Origin: Paracoccus aestuariivivens
GTDB lineage: Bacteria > Pseudomonadota > Alphaproteobacteria > Rhodobacterales > Rhodobacteraceae
Assembly (NCBI RefSeq): GCF_009711225.1
Contig: NZ_WMIE01000001.1
Span: 186,001 to 250,000 of the forward strand
Length of the DNA stretch: 64,000 nucleotides
Direction of reading: 5' to 3'
Position numbers and translations under genes: made by a program. Under the pieces are notes generated by a model. It saw nothing but the letters and a program-made list of their open reading frames with translations, searched no databases and was not told where the DNA came from. This document shows, piece after piece, positions 1 through 8,767 of the stretch (position 1 is the stretch's first letter; every line of letters begins with the position of its first letter).

Positions 1-1029
1 CAGGCCGGCCAGCTGATCGAGATCACGATGGACACGCACCGCCTGCGCACCGAGATGATTGATTACGGATTGCGGCTATTGGCGATTTCGGCCGCCTTCT
101 CGATCCTGACCGCGCTTTTGCTGAACGTGGCAGCCCAGCGGATGCTGCTAGTCCCGATCCGGCGCGTCATCAATCACATGACCGCCTATGCGAATGCCCC
201 CGAGGATGCGCGCTCGATCATTACCCCGACCGCAAGACTGGCCGAGCTGAACGAGGCCGAAGCCGCTTTGGCCGCGATGCAGCACACAGTCACCTCGGCC
301 CTGAAGCAGAAGGCCAGACTGGCGCAACTGGGGCAGGCCGTTGCCCGCATCAGCCATGACCTGCGCAACATCCTGACCACCTCGCAGATCTTTGCCGACC
401 GGCTGGAGACCAGCGAGGATCCCGCCGTACGCCGCGCGGCTCCGAAGCTGGTGAACTCGATCAGCCGCGCCGTGAACCTGTGCGAGACGACATTGGCCTT
501 TGGAAAGGCCGAGGAGCCGGCACCGTCGCTGTCACGCTTCAACCTGTCCGCTTTGGTCACCGAAGTCACCGAGGCCGAGGCACTGGCTGCCGAGGTTGCG
601 GATGACGCAGCGCCGATCGAGTTCCTGACCGATGTACCCTCGGGCCTGATGATCCGCGCCGACCGTGACCAGCTTTTCCGCGTTCTCTCGAACCTCGTCC
701 GCAATGCCCGTCAGGCCATCGAGGCCACCCGCCGCCCCGGCACAATCGAGATCGGCGCAAGCGAGGACGAATCCGAATGGCTCATCCGCGTCGGCGATAC
801 CGGACCCGGCCTGCCGAAGAAAGCACGGGACTACCTGTTCCAGCCCTTCTCGGGCGGGTCGCGCAAAGGAGGGACCGGGTTGGGGCTGGCCATCGCCGCC
901 GACCTTGTGCGCAACCATGGCGGAAAGCTGGACCTTCTGCGCAGCGACGAAGAAGGCACGCAGTTCTGCCTGCACCTGCCCCGCGATCTGATCATGACCC
1001 CGATGCGCGAGGAAAACATGGCAAGCTAG
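1..1029 (+). CDS. Sensor histidine kinase (3' part, gene begins before the window)
   Basis: The reading frame is open from base 1 and an internal ATG lies at 28, so the gene is cut by the window start. Numbering from that ATG: a membrane segment at about residues 15-37, a short linker, a HisKA dimerisation helix with phospho-acceptor His110 in ISHDLRN, then a GHKL ATPase domain with the N box (NLVRNARQA, about 222-230), G1 box DTGPGLP (about 257-263) and G2 box GGTGLGLAI (about 281-289). It should autophosphorylate and pass phosphate to a response regulator. The sensory part and partner are outside the window, so the signal is unknown. It ends 105 bp before a tRNA gene. Confidence 0.9.
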   Translation, partial: QAGQLIEITMDTHRLRTEMIDYGLRLLAISAAFSILTALLLNVAAQRMLLVPIRRVINHMTAYANAPEDARSIITPTARLAELNEAEAALAAMQHTVTSALKQKARLAQLGQAVARISHDLRNILTTSQIFADRLETSEDPAVRRAAPKLVNSISRAVNLCETTLAFGKAEEPAPSLSRFNLSALVTEVTEAEALAAEVADDAAPIEFLTDVPSGLMIRADRDQLFRVLSNLVRNARQAIEATRRPGTIEIGASEDESEWLIRVGDTGPGLPKKARDYLFQPFSGGSRKGGTGLGLAIAADLVRNHGGKLDLLRSDEEGTQFCLHLPRDLIMTPMREENMAS

Positions 1030-1134
1030 CGGGCCGTTGAATGGCCGTGGCAAGTTTTTCGTGGGATAAGTCACGAAAGTTCATTTTTAACCTTGCACCC
1101 TCCAGCCACTGCCTCTAAATCCCCGCCTCACAGC

Positions 1135-1211
1135 GGACCCGTAGCTCAGCTGGATAGAGCACCAGACTACGAATCTGGGGGTCGGGCGTTCGAATCGCTC
1201 CGGGTCCGCCA
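1135..1211 (+). tRNA. tRNA-Arg (anticodon ACG), copy 1
   Basis: This is a 77-nt cloverleaf. The acceptor strands GGACCCG and CGGGTCC pair, the discriminator is G and CCA is encoded. The anticodon stem CCAGA/TCTGG encloses the loop CTACGAA, giving anticodon ACG, which is normally edited to ICG to read CGN arginine codons. The T arm holds GTTCGAATC. An identical second copy lies 129 bp downstream. Confidence 0.97.
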
Positions 1212-1340
1212 TAACTACCTATCGCAAGATAGAGGAAACCACCCCGAGGGGTTATTCGTCTAACTTCGCGACATCAGGTGTAAGGATGGAATTGTGCCTT
1301 GTAACTCAAGGCAATAACATCTAGACCACCGAACTATAGT

Positions 1341-1417
1341 GGACCCGTAGCTCAGCTGGATAGAGCACCAGACTACGAATCTGGGGGTCGGGCGTTCGAA
1401 TCGCTCCGGGTCCGCCA
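1341..1417 (+). tRNA. tRNA-Arg (anticodon ACG), copy 2
   Basis: It is identical to the copy at 1135-1211 over all 77 nt, including the encoded CCA. Bases outside the gene differ at once on both sides, so only the tRNA itself is repeated. Both copies face the same way and could share one transcript. Confidence 0.97.
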
Positions 1418-1536
1418 TACCTTCCATCCCTTACAAACGATGCCCTTATGGCTGCATTCAGCACGTTTGGCATTGCGTCGTTAGCAAATAGCCGCCCCGT
1501 GGGGCGACCTTTGTGCATGCGGATCTGCGGCTTCGG

Positions 1537-3780
1537 CTATTGGCGGGCCAGCCAATCGGTTACGGGGCCCCGCAAGTTCGTTTCGCCGATATCGCGCGCA
1601 TCGTCGATGACTCGGCGCAATTCGCTCAGATCGACACGCCGGATCAGATGCTTCACCGGACCGATAGACGCGGGCCGCATCGATAGCCGACGGAAGCCAA
1701 GGGCCGCGAAAGTCACGGCCTCGATCGGTCGTCCCGCATCCTCGCCACAGAAGGACACCGGCACACGGGCGTCATTGCACCGCTGCAGGATCTGCTCCAG
1801 CAGACTGATGAACGAAGTGTTCAAGGTGTCGTAGCGGCGGCGTACGCGCTCGTTCTCGCGGTCTGCGGCGAAGAAGAACTGTTTCAGATCGTTGCCGCCG
1901 ACCGAGATGAAATCGCACATCTCGAAAAACTTCTTCGGTGCAAAGGCCAGCGAAGGAGTTTCCAGCATCGCCCCGACCCGTACATCGGTCGGCATGCCGT
2001 GACCCAGACGCTGCTCGCGCGCGATCTGTTCCATCAGCAGGCGATGCGCCTCTTCGAATTCGTTCATCTCTGTGATGAAGGGAAACATGACGTAAAGCGG
2101 ACGCCCGACCGAGGCGCGGATCAGCGCCTGTAGCTGCATCCTGAGCACGCCGCGCTTGTCCAGACCCACACGGATCGCACGCCAGCCCATCGCGGGGTTG
2201 GGCTCGTCCTGCGGCTTCATATAGGGCAGCACCTTGTCCGAGCCGATGTCCAGCGTGCGGAACATCACAGGCTTGCCCTGCGCGTTCTCCAGCACCTTGG
2301 TATAAAGCGCAGCCAGTTCTCCGCGGCGTGGAACGCGGGTTCGGGCCAGAAACTGCAACTCGGTCCGGAACAGTCCGACACCTTCGGCGCCCGAGTTTTC
2401 GAGGCTGGGAAGATCGGCCATCAATCCGGCATTCATATAAAGCTGGATCGTCGTGCCGCATTTGGCCGAGGCAGGAAGGTCACGCAGACCGGCGTAACGC
2501 TGCTGGGCTTCGGCCTGCATCGCCATCTTGTCACGATAGGCCTTGGCGATGGTTTCCTCGGGGCGCAGATGCACCATGCCGGTATCGCCATCGACAAAGA
2601 TCTGGTCGCCGTTCAGCGCCTCGGAGGTGATGCGTTCGGCGTGGATGACCAAGGGAATCGCCAGCGCCCGCGCCACAACTGTGGCATGGCTACCGACCGA
2701 GCCCTCCTCAAGCACGACGCCGCGCAGCTTGCGCCCGTAATCCAGCAGATCTGCCGGTCCGATATTGCGCGCAACCAGGATCGGGTTCTCGGGCATCTCG
2801 GCGCCGGTATCCTTGCCCTGCCCCGTCAGGATACGCAGCAAGCGGTTCGACAGATCGTCCAGATCATGCAGCCGGTCGCGCAGATAGGGGTCAGCGGCGC
2901 TTTCCAGCCGCGCACGGGCCTGACTTTGCTCTTTCTCGACCGCAGCTTCGGCAGAAAGGCCACGGTCGATCGCCTCCTCCATCCGCCGCAGCCAACTGCG
3001 GGAATGGGCGAACATGCGATAGGTCTCCATGACCTCGGCACTGTCACCCGCAGCCATGCTGGTCGCCGCCAACATCGAATCGACAGTGGTGCGCAGCATC
3101 GCAACGCCCTCGGTCAGGCGCGCCTTTTCCTTGAGGGGGTCTTCGCCCACCGGATTGGCAATGACCACGCGCGGTTCATGCAACCAGACCCGACCTTCGG
3201 CGACGCCTTCCTGCGCGACCCCACCGCGGAACACGATCGGAAACCGGTGCTGCAACGGCATTCCGTCCGATTGCGAGCCCAGAAACGCGCCCAGTTCTGC
3301 CATTTCGGCAAGAACCATGGCGACGACATCCAGACCGTATAACTCGTCGTCGGTGAACAGTCGGGCATCGCGGGACTGGACGACCAGCACGCCCAGCTTT
3401 TCGCCGACCCGCTGGATCGGAACCCCAAGGAAGCTGGAATAGACCTCTTCGCCGGTCTCGGGCATGTAGCGGAAACCCGGCTCGGACGGCGCGTCGGCGG
3501 TATTCACATAGCGGCCCGAACGGGCGACGCGACCGACCAGCCCCTCGCCCAGTCTAAGGCGCGTCTTATGAACGGATTCAGGCTTCAGCCCCTCGGTCGC
3601 GCATAGCTCAAGGGTCTCGGGATCGCGGAACAGATAGATCGAACAGACCTGTGTTCCCATCGAGTCGGCGATGTGGTGGGTAATCCGGTCAAGGCGATCC
3701 TGCCCACCACCGGGAGCCGCCAAGATCTCGCGCAGCCGCAGAAGCAGCTTGCGCGAGTCGCTGTCCTTGCGTTCGGGCAC
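1537..3780 (-). CDS. ptsP: Phosphoenolpyruvate-protein phosphotransferase PtsP (nitrogen PTS enzyme I)
   Basis: Enzyme INtr takes phosphate from PEP and passes it to NPr (PtsO) in the regulatory nitrogen PTS; it is cytoplasmic. An N-terminal GAF domain (about residues 20-165) precedes the PEP-utiliser N domain, a swivelling domain with the phospho-histidine in SHATVVAR, and a C-terminal PEP-binding TIM barrel with motifs such as GVGLFRTE, GVGNDL-like GGNDLKQFF and the CGEDAGRP loop. I place the start at a GTG (3780) because GGAGG sits 4 nt upstream; an in-frame ATG at 3810, directly after the lysC stop, would add 10 residues without a good ribosome site. It is co-directional with lysC, and only 30 bp separate the lysC stop from this GTG. 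Confidence 0.95.
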   Translation of the reverse strand: MPERKDSDSRKLLLRLREILAAPGGGQDRLDRITHHIADSMGTQVCSIYLFRDPETLELCATEGLKPESVHKTRLRLGEGLVGRVARSGRYVNTADAPSEPGFRYMPETGEEVYSSFLGVPIQRVGEKLGVLVVQSRDARLFTDDELYGLDVVAMVLAEMAELGAFLGSQSDGMPLQHRFPIVFRGGVAQEGVAEGRVWLHEPRVVIANPVGEDPLKEKARLTEGVAMLRTTVDSMLAATSMAAGDSAEVMETYRMFAHSRSWLRRMEEAIDRGLSAEAAVEKEQSQARARLESAADPYLRDRLHDLDDLSNRLLRILTGQGKDTGAEMPENPILVARNIGPADLLDYGRKLRGVVLEEGSVGSHATVVARALAIPLVIHAERITSEALNGDQIFVDGDTGMVHLRPEETIAKAYRDKMAMQAEAQQRYAGLRDLPASAKCGTTIQLYMNAGLMADLPSLENSGAEGVGLFRTELQFLARTRVPRRGELAALYTKVLENAQGKPVMFRTLDIGSDKVLPYMKPQDEPNPAMGWRAIRVGLDKRGVLRMQLQALIRASVGRPLYVMFPFITEMNEFEEAHRLLMEQIAREQRLGHGMPTDVRVGAMLETPSLAFAPKKFFEMCDFISVGGNDLKQFFFAADRENERVRRRYDTLNTSFISLLEQILQRCNDARVPVSFCGEDAGRPIEAVTFAALGFRRLSMRPASIGPVKHLIRRVDLSELRRVIDDARDIGETNLRGPVTDWLARQ

Positions 3781-3810
3781 AGATCCTCCGATCATGGCCC
3801 GAGACGTCAT

Positions 3811-5067
3811 TCAGGCCTGCTCAAGTTCGAAGGCATCATGCAGTGCCTGCACCGCAAGTTCCATATATTTGCGGTCGATCAGGACCGAAATCTTGATCTC
3901 GCTGGTGGAGATCACCTTGATGTTGATGTTCTCGTCAGCAAGCGACTTGAACATGCGCGCGGCGACGCCAGCGTGGCTACGCATCCCGATGCCGACGACC
4001 GAAACCTTGCAGACCTCGGTATCGACGACCAGATCGTCATAGGCGATGGTTCCGGCCGCGCGGGCTTCTTCCATGACCTTGCGCGCACGCGCGACCTGAT
4101 TGACCGGGCACGAGAAAGTCATGTCGGTCACCGAACCGGGGTGATCGTCATAATCCTTTTCCGAGATGTTCTGGACGATCATGTCCACGTTCACGCCAGC
4201 TTCGGCGAGAGGGGCAAAGATCGCGGCCGAGATGCCCGGCTTGTCCTCGACGGTCACCAAGGTGATCTTGGCTTCCTCGCGGGAATAGGCGACGCCGTTG
4301 ACGACTTTCGATTCCATGATTTCATCCTCATCGCAGACCAGAGTGCCCGAATTCTCGTCGGTATCCTCGAACGAGGACAGCACCCGCAGGCGGACTTTGT
4401 AGCGCATGGCCAGTTCGACCGAGCGGGTCTGAAGGACCTTCGCGCCCAGGCTGGCCAGTTCCAGCATTTCCTCGAACGCGATCTTGTCAAGCTTGCGCGC
4501 TTTCGAGGTGATGCGCGGATCGGTCGTATAAACGCCGTCCACATCGGTATAGATATCGCAACGCTCGGCCCCGAAAGCCGCTGCGAAGGCGACAGCGGTC
4601 GTGTCCGAACCGCCGCGACCCAGCGTGGTGATGCGGCCCTCGGGCGAGACGCCCTGGAAGCCTGCGACCACAGCGACTTTCATGCCTTCGGCAAATTTCG
4701 TGTCGATGTTCTTGCGCGGAATGTCCACGAAGCGCGCCGACGAGTGCTGCGAGGTCGTGTTGATCGGCACTTGCCAACCCTGCCAGCTGCGCGCGGGGAC
4801 ATCCATCTCCTGCAGCGTCAGGGCCATAAGGCCGGCGGTCACGTTCTCGCCCGAAGCGACAACGGCGTCGTATTCACGCGCGTCGAACAGCGGAGAGGTC
4901 GCTTCGACCCAACCCACGAGTTCGTTCGTCTTGCCCGACATGGCACTGACGATAACGATGACGTCGTAACCGCGCTCAACCTCGCGCTTGACCTTCATCG
5001 CGGCATTCTTGATGCGATCGAGATCGGCCACCGAGGTGCCGCCGAATTTCATCACCAGAAGCGGCAT
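3811..5067 (-). CDS. lysC: Aspartate kinase
   Basis: It phosphorylates L-aspartate with ATP, the first step to lysine, threonine, methionine and diaminopimelate. The N-terminal kinase domain opens with VMKFGGTSVAD and contains GRGGSDTTAVA (about residues 150-160); two C-terminal ACT domains, each after a stretch such as ITLVTVEDKPG and VSVVGIGMRSH, mark a feedback-regulated enzyme of normal length (418 aa). The ATG at 5067 gives the family's usual N-terminus MPLLVMKFGG and follows GGGGGCAAGGGA; an ATG at 5088 would add 7 unlikely residues. ptsP follows directly. Confidence 0.97.
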   Translation of the reverse strand: MPLLVMKFGGTSVADLDRIKNAAMKVKREVERGYDVIVIVSAMSGKTNELVGWVEATSPLFDAREYDAVVASGENVTAGLMALTLQEMDVPARSWQGWQVPINTTSQHSSARFVDIPRKNIDTKFAEGMKVAVVAGFQGVSPEGRITTLGRGGSDTTAVAFAAAFGAERCDIYTDVDGVYTTDPRITSKARKLDKIAFEEMLELASLGAKVLQTRSVELAMRYKVRLRVLSSFEDTDENSGTLVCDEDEIMESKVVNGVAYSREEAKITLVTVEDKPGISAAIFAPLAEAGVNVDMIVQNISEKDYDDHPGSVTDMTFSCPVNQVARARKVMEEARAAGTIAYDDLVVDTEVCKVSVVGIGMRSHAGVAARMFKSLADENINIKVISTSEIKISVLIDRKYMELAVQALHDAFELEQA

Positions 5068-5088
5068 TCCCTTGCCCCCAGCTACCAC

Positions 5089-5558
5089 AGGATATCGGAG
5101 GGCGTTCTAGGGGCGGGATCGGGAAAGGGCAAGTGCGGAAAGGACTTGCCCGTTAGAACGGCGCCCTATCACGCAAAATATATGGATTCAGTCAGGATTC
5201 CACAAAATCGGACAGGCCAAGACGGCGGGAGCCCCAGAACAGAGCAACGAATTCGCGGATCACCGATCCTGATGACAATGAGGAAACTGGTCGGGGCGAG
5301 AGGATTCGAACCTCCGGCCTACGGTACCCAAAACCATCCCAAGATACTGTTATGCATTTGGTTAAAAGCAAACCGCCGACTAACTTCAGAAAACGAGATC
5401 AATGCGTTACGATGAATCTGCAAACCTGCACAGCTTCAGTTAAGCACCAAGTCGGACCAAGAGTTCAAGTTGTCACCGCTTGACCTCCCGCCCCGAAAGA
5501 CCTTCACATTTGACGTAAAAATTGCATTTGTTGCCTAACCAGACCTTCGAGGTAGGCC
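5089..5558. other. Non-coding junction: host DNA to prophage left end
   Basis: There is no convincing gene in these 470 bp. The first 197 bp are host DNA upstream of lysC. The 50-bp attL repeat follows at 5286-5335, then about 220 bp of AT-richer prophage DNA with many stops that leads to the first cargo gene at 5559. Apparent peptides containing GARGFEPPA here are translations of the tRNA fragment, not proteins. Confidence 0.75.
5286..5335 (+). repeat. attL: 50-bp direct repeat, tRNA-Pro 3' fragment
   Basis: It is identical for 50 bp to 43342-43391. It carries the tRNA-Pro sequence from the anticodon loop through the T arm and acceptor strand to CCA (in antisense), plus two bases. Beyond it the match stops (ATCCC here, GTCGC at the right copy), so the 5' half of the tRNA is missing and this copy cannot be a functional tRNA. 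Confidence 0.93.
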
Positions 5559-6209
5559 ATGTATCGTTTCAGTTTTTTTGTTGCGCTCATCTCATATTCA
5601 ACTGCGATCAATGCGCAGCAGATTGAACTACGCCTTCACGGGTGCCAGACAAAGAGTGACAAAACATACTTCTGTCAATTGTCCAACTTAGGACCGATTG
5701 CTATTCCAGCCATCGAATATAACGTAACTTTGGCAGAAGATGGACGAACCTTCCCTTGGGCCGAGCATCGATCAGGCCAAGAGATTGCCGGCGGCCTTGA
5801 GCCCGGCGAGACAATGGATTTAGCAATACAGCTGCCTACGCTACCCCTGCGCGCGAACGAAGAAAACGTATCCATTTCAGTTGAACTTCTTCCGCAGTAC
5901 CTGCCGCCACCCAGACCGCCAGCAGATGCGCCCGCTACAGCAAAGACTTTCGCCAATCAGGTCGAGGCCTGCTTTAATCGTAGCACCCTTTCAAGTGCTG
6001 CGGCAAATGGAGCTATAGACGTAAATGTCACTGGACTAAAAATCCAGAAAGTCAAGAATTACGTAACAGACGATGCCGCGGCGGAGCAGCTATTTCAGGC
6101 CGCCCGCAGAGCAATTCTAGTTTGCATGTCGAGAAACGGCACAGCAGACGTTGATGTATCGCTTCGGTTTGACGGTTCTGGCGTTCATGGTCTCCCGAGT
6201 GATTACTGA
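5559..6209 (+). CDS. Secreted protein with TolA/TonB-like C-terminal domain (prophage cargo)
   Basis: The 216-aa product starts with a Sec signal peptide (hydrophobic to about residue 19, probable cut after INA before QQIE). A middle region with paired cysteines (about 29 and 38) is followed by a proline-rich linker (PPPRPPADAPA) and a C-terminal stretch from about residue 130 with FANQVEACFN, then LFQAARRAILVC. That resembles the C-terminal domain of TolA/TonB-type proteins in Rhodobacteraceae, where a similar EAARRAI..C pattern occurs; this is a family impression, not a search result. GC content is well below that of neighbouring host genes. A periplasmic role, perhaps altering Tol-dependent phage or toxin entry, is inference. 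Confidence 0.7.
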   Translation: MYRFSFFVALISYSTAINAQQIELRLHGCQTKSDKTYFCQLSNLGPIAIPAIEYNVTLAEDGRTFPWAEHRSGQEIAGGLEPGETMDLAIQLPTLPLRANEENVSISVELLPQYLPPPRPPADAPATAKTFANQVEACFNRSTLSSAAANGAIDVNVTGLKIQKVKNYVTDDAAAEQLFQAARRAILVCMSRNGTADVDVSLRFDGSGVHGLPSDY

Positions 6210-6338
6210 CTACCAATCATCAAGACAAAGGCATGAACAAATATTAGTTTAAACCAGTCGTGCAAGTTCGTCACTACACCCGCTTGGCCAGCCAACTCTT
6301 ATATGCGGAAGAATGACAACTAGACTGTCACCAGTTCG

Positions 6339-6560
6339 CTAGATCTCGATCACCGGCAGCGCTCTCAACTCCCGATTCCGCTGCTCCCAGCCCGGACCGC
6401 TGTACTCAGCATCTACGATCACCGTCATGTGCTCAGCGCCGCGGTGACCACATACCGAGCAGCGAGCGCGTCGAAGCAGTTCCGCACGAGAAATTGACCG
6501 AGACATGCAAATCGTCGATCGATGCCCGCAACGGCAGGTCAGATGGATATAGTGGCGCAT
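6339..6560 (-). CDS. Small zinc-ribbon-like protein
   Basis: The 73-aa frame has CRCGH near residue 9 and CSVCGH near residue 34, two CxCG/CxxCG knuckles that could bind one zinc. No function is recognised. The ribosome site is weak and neighbours are on the other strand, so it may be a stand-alone cargo gene. It could be spurious, but four well-spaced cysteines in a 73-aa frame favour a real gene. Confidence 0.5.
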   Translation of the reverse strand: MRHYIHLTCRCGHRSTICMSRSISRAELLRRARCSVCGHRGAEHMTVIVDAEYSGPGWEQRNRELRALPVIEI

Positions 6561-6744
6561 TGGGCAGAGATAAGACGCGCTCCCTTAAGCGCAAAAGAGC
6601 CAAGACGGCTGCACAATGGCCTTCTCGGGCGCAAATCAGCATTTATCAGGCAAGTTTCGCTAAGTCTAAATAGTGACATGCGAATCTTATATAAAACTGA
6701 TATTCTCATCGGCACTGTTGATGATTCTGTCAGAGGTAAAGTGC

Positions 6745-7704
6745 ATGCCCTACATTCCCACAGGCACCTCATTAGAGGACGATATCTTAACCGCAAACGG
6801 TAGTGATTTTCACACTACTACCTTTCTTTACGGATTGACCTATACGATAGGTATGCTGGGGAATAGCAGTGGCGATGGAACACTATTGGATCCATACCTG
6901 TTAATGACACCTCCAGAAGGTGCGGTTGTCTACAACGACGATGCGGGTATTGGATTAAATGCTCTGATCACCTATCGAGCGATTACCACGGGAACACACA
7001 GTCTAGAGGCCACATCCTTTGACGGTGGCACAGGCTCATACACCATTTCGATTTCCGCAGGTCTAGGAACTCAAAATGGAGATGTGGTGAGAGGTTCTCA
7101 GTTCGCCGACATGGTCAACGGGCTAGGAGGCAATGATCAGATTGCTGGCCTTGGTGGAAATGATCGCATATCCGGTGCTAGCGGCAATGACACTCTTGGA
7201 GGGGGAAACGGCGCCGATACACTGCTTGGGGGAGAAAATAGTGATGTCCTCATCGGTAACACAGGTAACGATGTATTGCATGGTGGCAACCATAACGACG
7301 TAATTTATGGCGGTCCGGGAGCGGATATCTTAGGCGGAGGCTTTGGCGCTGACCGGTTTGTATTCCAACTAGCTGAGCACTCTACGGCTGGATCTGTCGA
7401 TCGCATTGTCGCATCGGAAGGAGCCATCGCAATGCAAGGAGTGGGAGCAGTCGGTGGCGATGTGATCGACCTTCAACAAATTGATGCCAATACGACAGTC
7501 TCGGGAAATCAAGCCTTTGTATTTACCGGAGGAGGATTTGACTCTGGGCAGAGATCTGCTGGTCGCGTCTGGCTAGAGGAATATGGTGGCAGAACTTTGC
7601 TCCGTGGCAACACTGACGCAGATGCACAAGCCGAGATTTCAATTTGGATCGAAGACGGCAACGTTGCATGGAATCGGTATTATGCTGGTGACTTTGTCCT
7701 CTAA
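6745..7704 (+). CDS. RTX (haemolysin-type calcium-binding repeat) secreted protein
   Basis: The 319-aa product begins at the ATG at 6745, which has GAGGT 7 nt upstream; an earlier in-frame ATG at 6673 is less likely. The N-terminal part (about residues 10-110) looks like a pre-peptidase C-terminal-type beta domain. Residues about 115-205 hold glycine-aspartate nonapeptide repeats such as GGNDRISG and GADTLLGGE, which coil into a calcium-loaded beta-roll. The end resembles the serralysin-type C-terminal secretion region. RTX proteins usually leave the cell by type I secretion; no transporter gene is in the prophage, so host machinery would be needed. There is no protease HExxH motif. GC is low compared with the host. 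Confidence 0.85.
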   Translation: MPYIPTGTSLEDDILTANGSDFHTTTFLYGLTYTIGMLGNSSGDGTLLDPYLLMTPPEGAVVYNDDAGIGLNALITYRAITTGTHSLEATSFDGGTGSYTISISAGLGTQNGDVVRGSQFADMVNGLGGNDQIAGLGGNDRISGASGNDTLGGGNGADTLLGGENSDVLIGNTGNDVLHGGNHNDVIYGGPGADILGGGFGADRFVFQLAEHSTAGSVDRIVASEGAIAMQGVGAVGGDVIDLQQIDANTTVSGNQAFVFTGGGFDSGQRSAGRVWLEEYGGRTLLRGNTDADAQAEISIWIEDGNVAWNRYYAGDFVL

Positions 7705-7767
7705 CCCCGAGCTGTTAAAGGATACGATCCATTAACAAACAGGCGCTCCTGCATAAGCCTGATACCC

Positions 7768-7800
7768 AAAAACCGCCCCTCAGTGCGAATCGAGGGGCGG
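7768..7800 (-). terminator. Rho-independent terminator after the SRAP gene
   Basis: The 9-bp stem CCGCCCCTC/GAGGGGCGG (7773-7781 with 7792-7800) has a 10-nt loop and, read on the minus strand, is followed by five T. It lies 2 bp after the SRAP stop. Confidence 0.85.
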
Positions 7801-7802
7801 AA

Positions 7803-8417
7803 TCAAGCTCTTATACGCAACGACCCGCTAGCAATGGGCCTCTGCAACTTCATAGCAATTCCCCAAGGCGCGCTCATCCACGTTTCCCATTCCTGCTGAG
7901 TTCGCAGAATCACGGGCATGGCCTTTGGGTGGATTTCCTCGACCTCGGCGTTTGGGGAACAGGTCAAAAAACCAAATAGATCGTCGGTCGTTTCGCCGTC
8001 CTTGACCTTGCGGATACTAGTCCAGCCCCGCACCTCTATACCGGCAAAGAACATGGGGCCACCATCGATCGACGCGAACCATACTGGCTTCCGATCGGCG
8101 CCTGGCTCACTAAAGCGATCAACCGGAACAAGGCAGCGGTGCTCAGGTCCCAGCCAGCGCCGCCAATGAGGTGATCCGACGTTTCGGATATTGGTCACGC
8201 CGCTATCACGCCCCGATGCGGGCAGATAGGTCGGCGGGGTAGGCATTCCCCAACGCGCCTTCACGATTTCTGCGCCATGTACACCCTGCCTGATTATAGG
8301 TGCCAACCGGTCAGGATATGCATCGTCAGGCCAAGGTTCATTGCCTGTTCGATCATGAGCAGGAAATAACCGGCCTATCTCAGCTGCAGTGCGGATCGGG
8401 GTGTAGAGGTTGCACAT
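7803..8417 (-). CDS. SOS response-associated peptidase family protein (SRAP, YedK/HMCES type)
   Basis: SRAP proteins cross-link covalently to abasic sites in single-stranded DNA through Cys2, shielding them from cleavage. The ATG at 8417 gives MCNLYT, which puts the required Cys at position 2; an upstream frame extension (to 8456) would bury it. Other family positions are present: Asn-Arg in TNIRNVG (about 74-80), Glu in RFSEP where the usual form is FYEW, and His in HPKAMPVIL (about 158). Length (204 aa) is typical. Its place at the end of the late region suggests a phage-borne copy protecting damaged phage DNA. No LexA-type box was seen just upstream. Confidence 0.9.
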   Translation of the reverse strand: MCNLYTPIRTAAEIGRLFPAHDRTGNEPWPDDAYPDRLAPIIRQGVHGAEIVKARWGMPTPPTYLPASGRDSGVTNIRNVGSPHWRRWLGPEHRCLVPVDRFSEPGADRKPVWFASIDGGPMFFAGIEVRGWTSIRKVKDGETTDDLFGFLTCSPNAEVEEIHPKAMPVILRTQQEWETWMSAPWGIAMKLQRPIASGSLRIRA

Positions 8418-8527
8418 CCTGTCAGGTTGAAGGGTCGCATAGCGATTCGCCAGCATTGAGATTGAGACTGGGCTAAGAGGCAGTCCCTCGGTCTAAGAGG
8501 CGAGGTGATTGACTGATGAGTTGGGCG

Positions 8528-8728
8528 TTACTTGACGCCCCACTTGGCAAAGATGGCGCCTGAGATCCCGAGAGCCGAGACTATTGCTGTCACAGCGGTC
8601 TCCAGATGGATCGTCAGGATGCCGGTATCGGCGTTGAAGCCCACGCCCCAACCAGTCAGGAAACCAGCCAGCGTGACGAGGACTGGCGACAGGACATAAA
8701 GCGCCATGCGGACTGCGATGTTGTTCAT
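8528..8728 (-). CDS. Holin-like small membrane protein
   Basis: The 66-aa product has two hydrophobic segments (about residues 6-28 and 44-62) with a short turn between. It is the last gene of the minus-strand late operon, after the lysozyme. Holins form inner-membrane holes that release endolysin. A ribosome site GGAGA lies 8 nt before the ATG and a terminator-like hairpin lies upstream of that. The assignment rests on topology and position; sequence gives no family name. Confidence 0.65.
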   Translation of the reverse strand: MNNIAVRMALYVLSPVLVTLAGFLTGWGVGFNADTGILTIHLETAVTAIVSALGISGAIFAKWGVK

Positions 8729-8743
8729 GGGTCATTCTCCAAT

Positions 8744-8767
8744 AAAAAAACCCCGACTCGGCGGGGT
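8744..8767 (-). terminator. Terminator-like hairpin upstream of the holin-like gene
   Basis: On the minus strand a short stem of CCCCG with CGGGG (8762-8766 with 8751-8755) is followed by seven T, then at once by the ribosome site of the gene starting at 8728. Confidence 0.7.

Noticed and set aside
1321-1518. Short minus-strand frame containing [12 protein letters not shown]
   Set aside because: It is a translation of tRNA-Arg copy 2, a known source of false proteins.
5286-5335. Second tRNA-Pro gene
   Set aside because: Only the 3' part is present; the 5' acceptor strand and D arm are missing, so it is the attL scar.
3673-5415. Open frame of 580 codons on the + strand opposite lysC and ptsP
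   Set aside because: It is the antisense of two well-supported genes; high-GC codon bias keeps it open. Its product has no family pattern, and the end translates the tRNA fragment.
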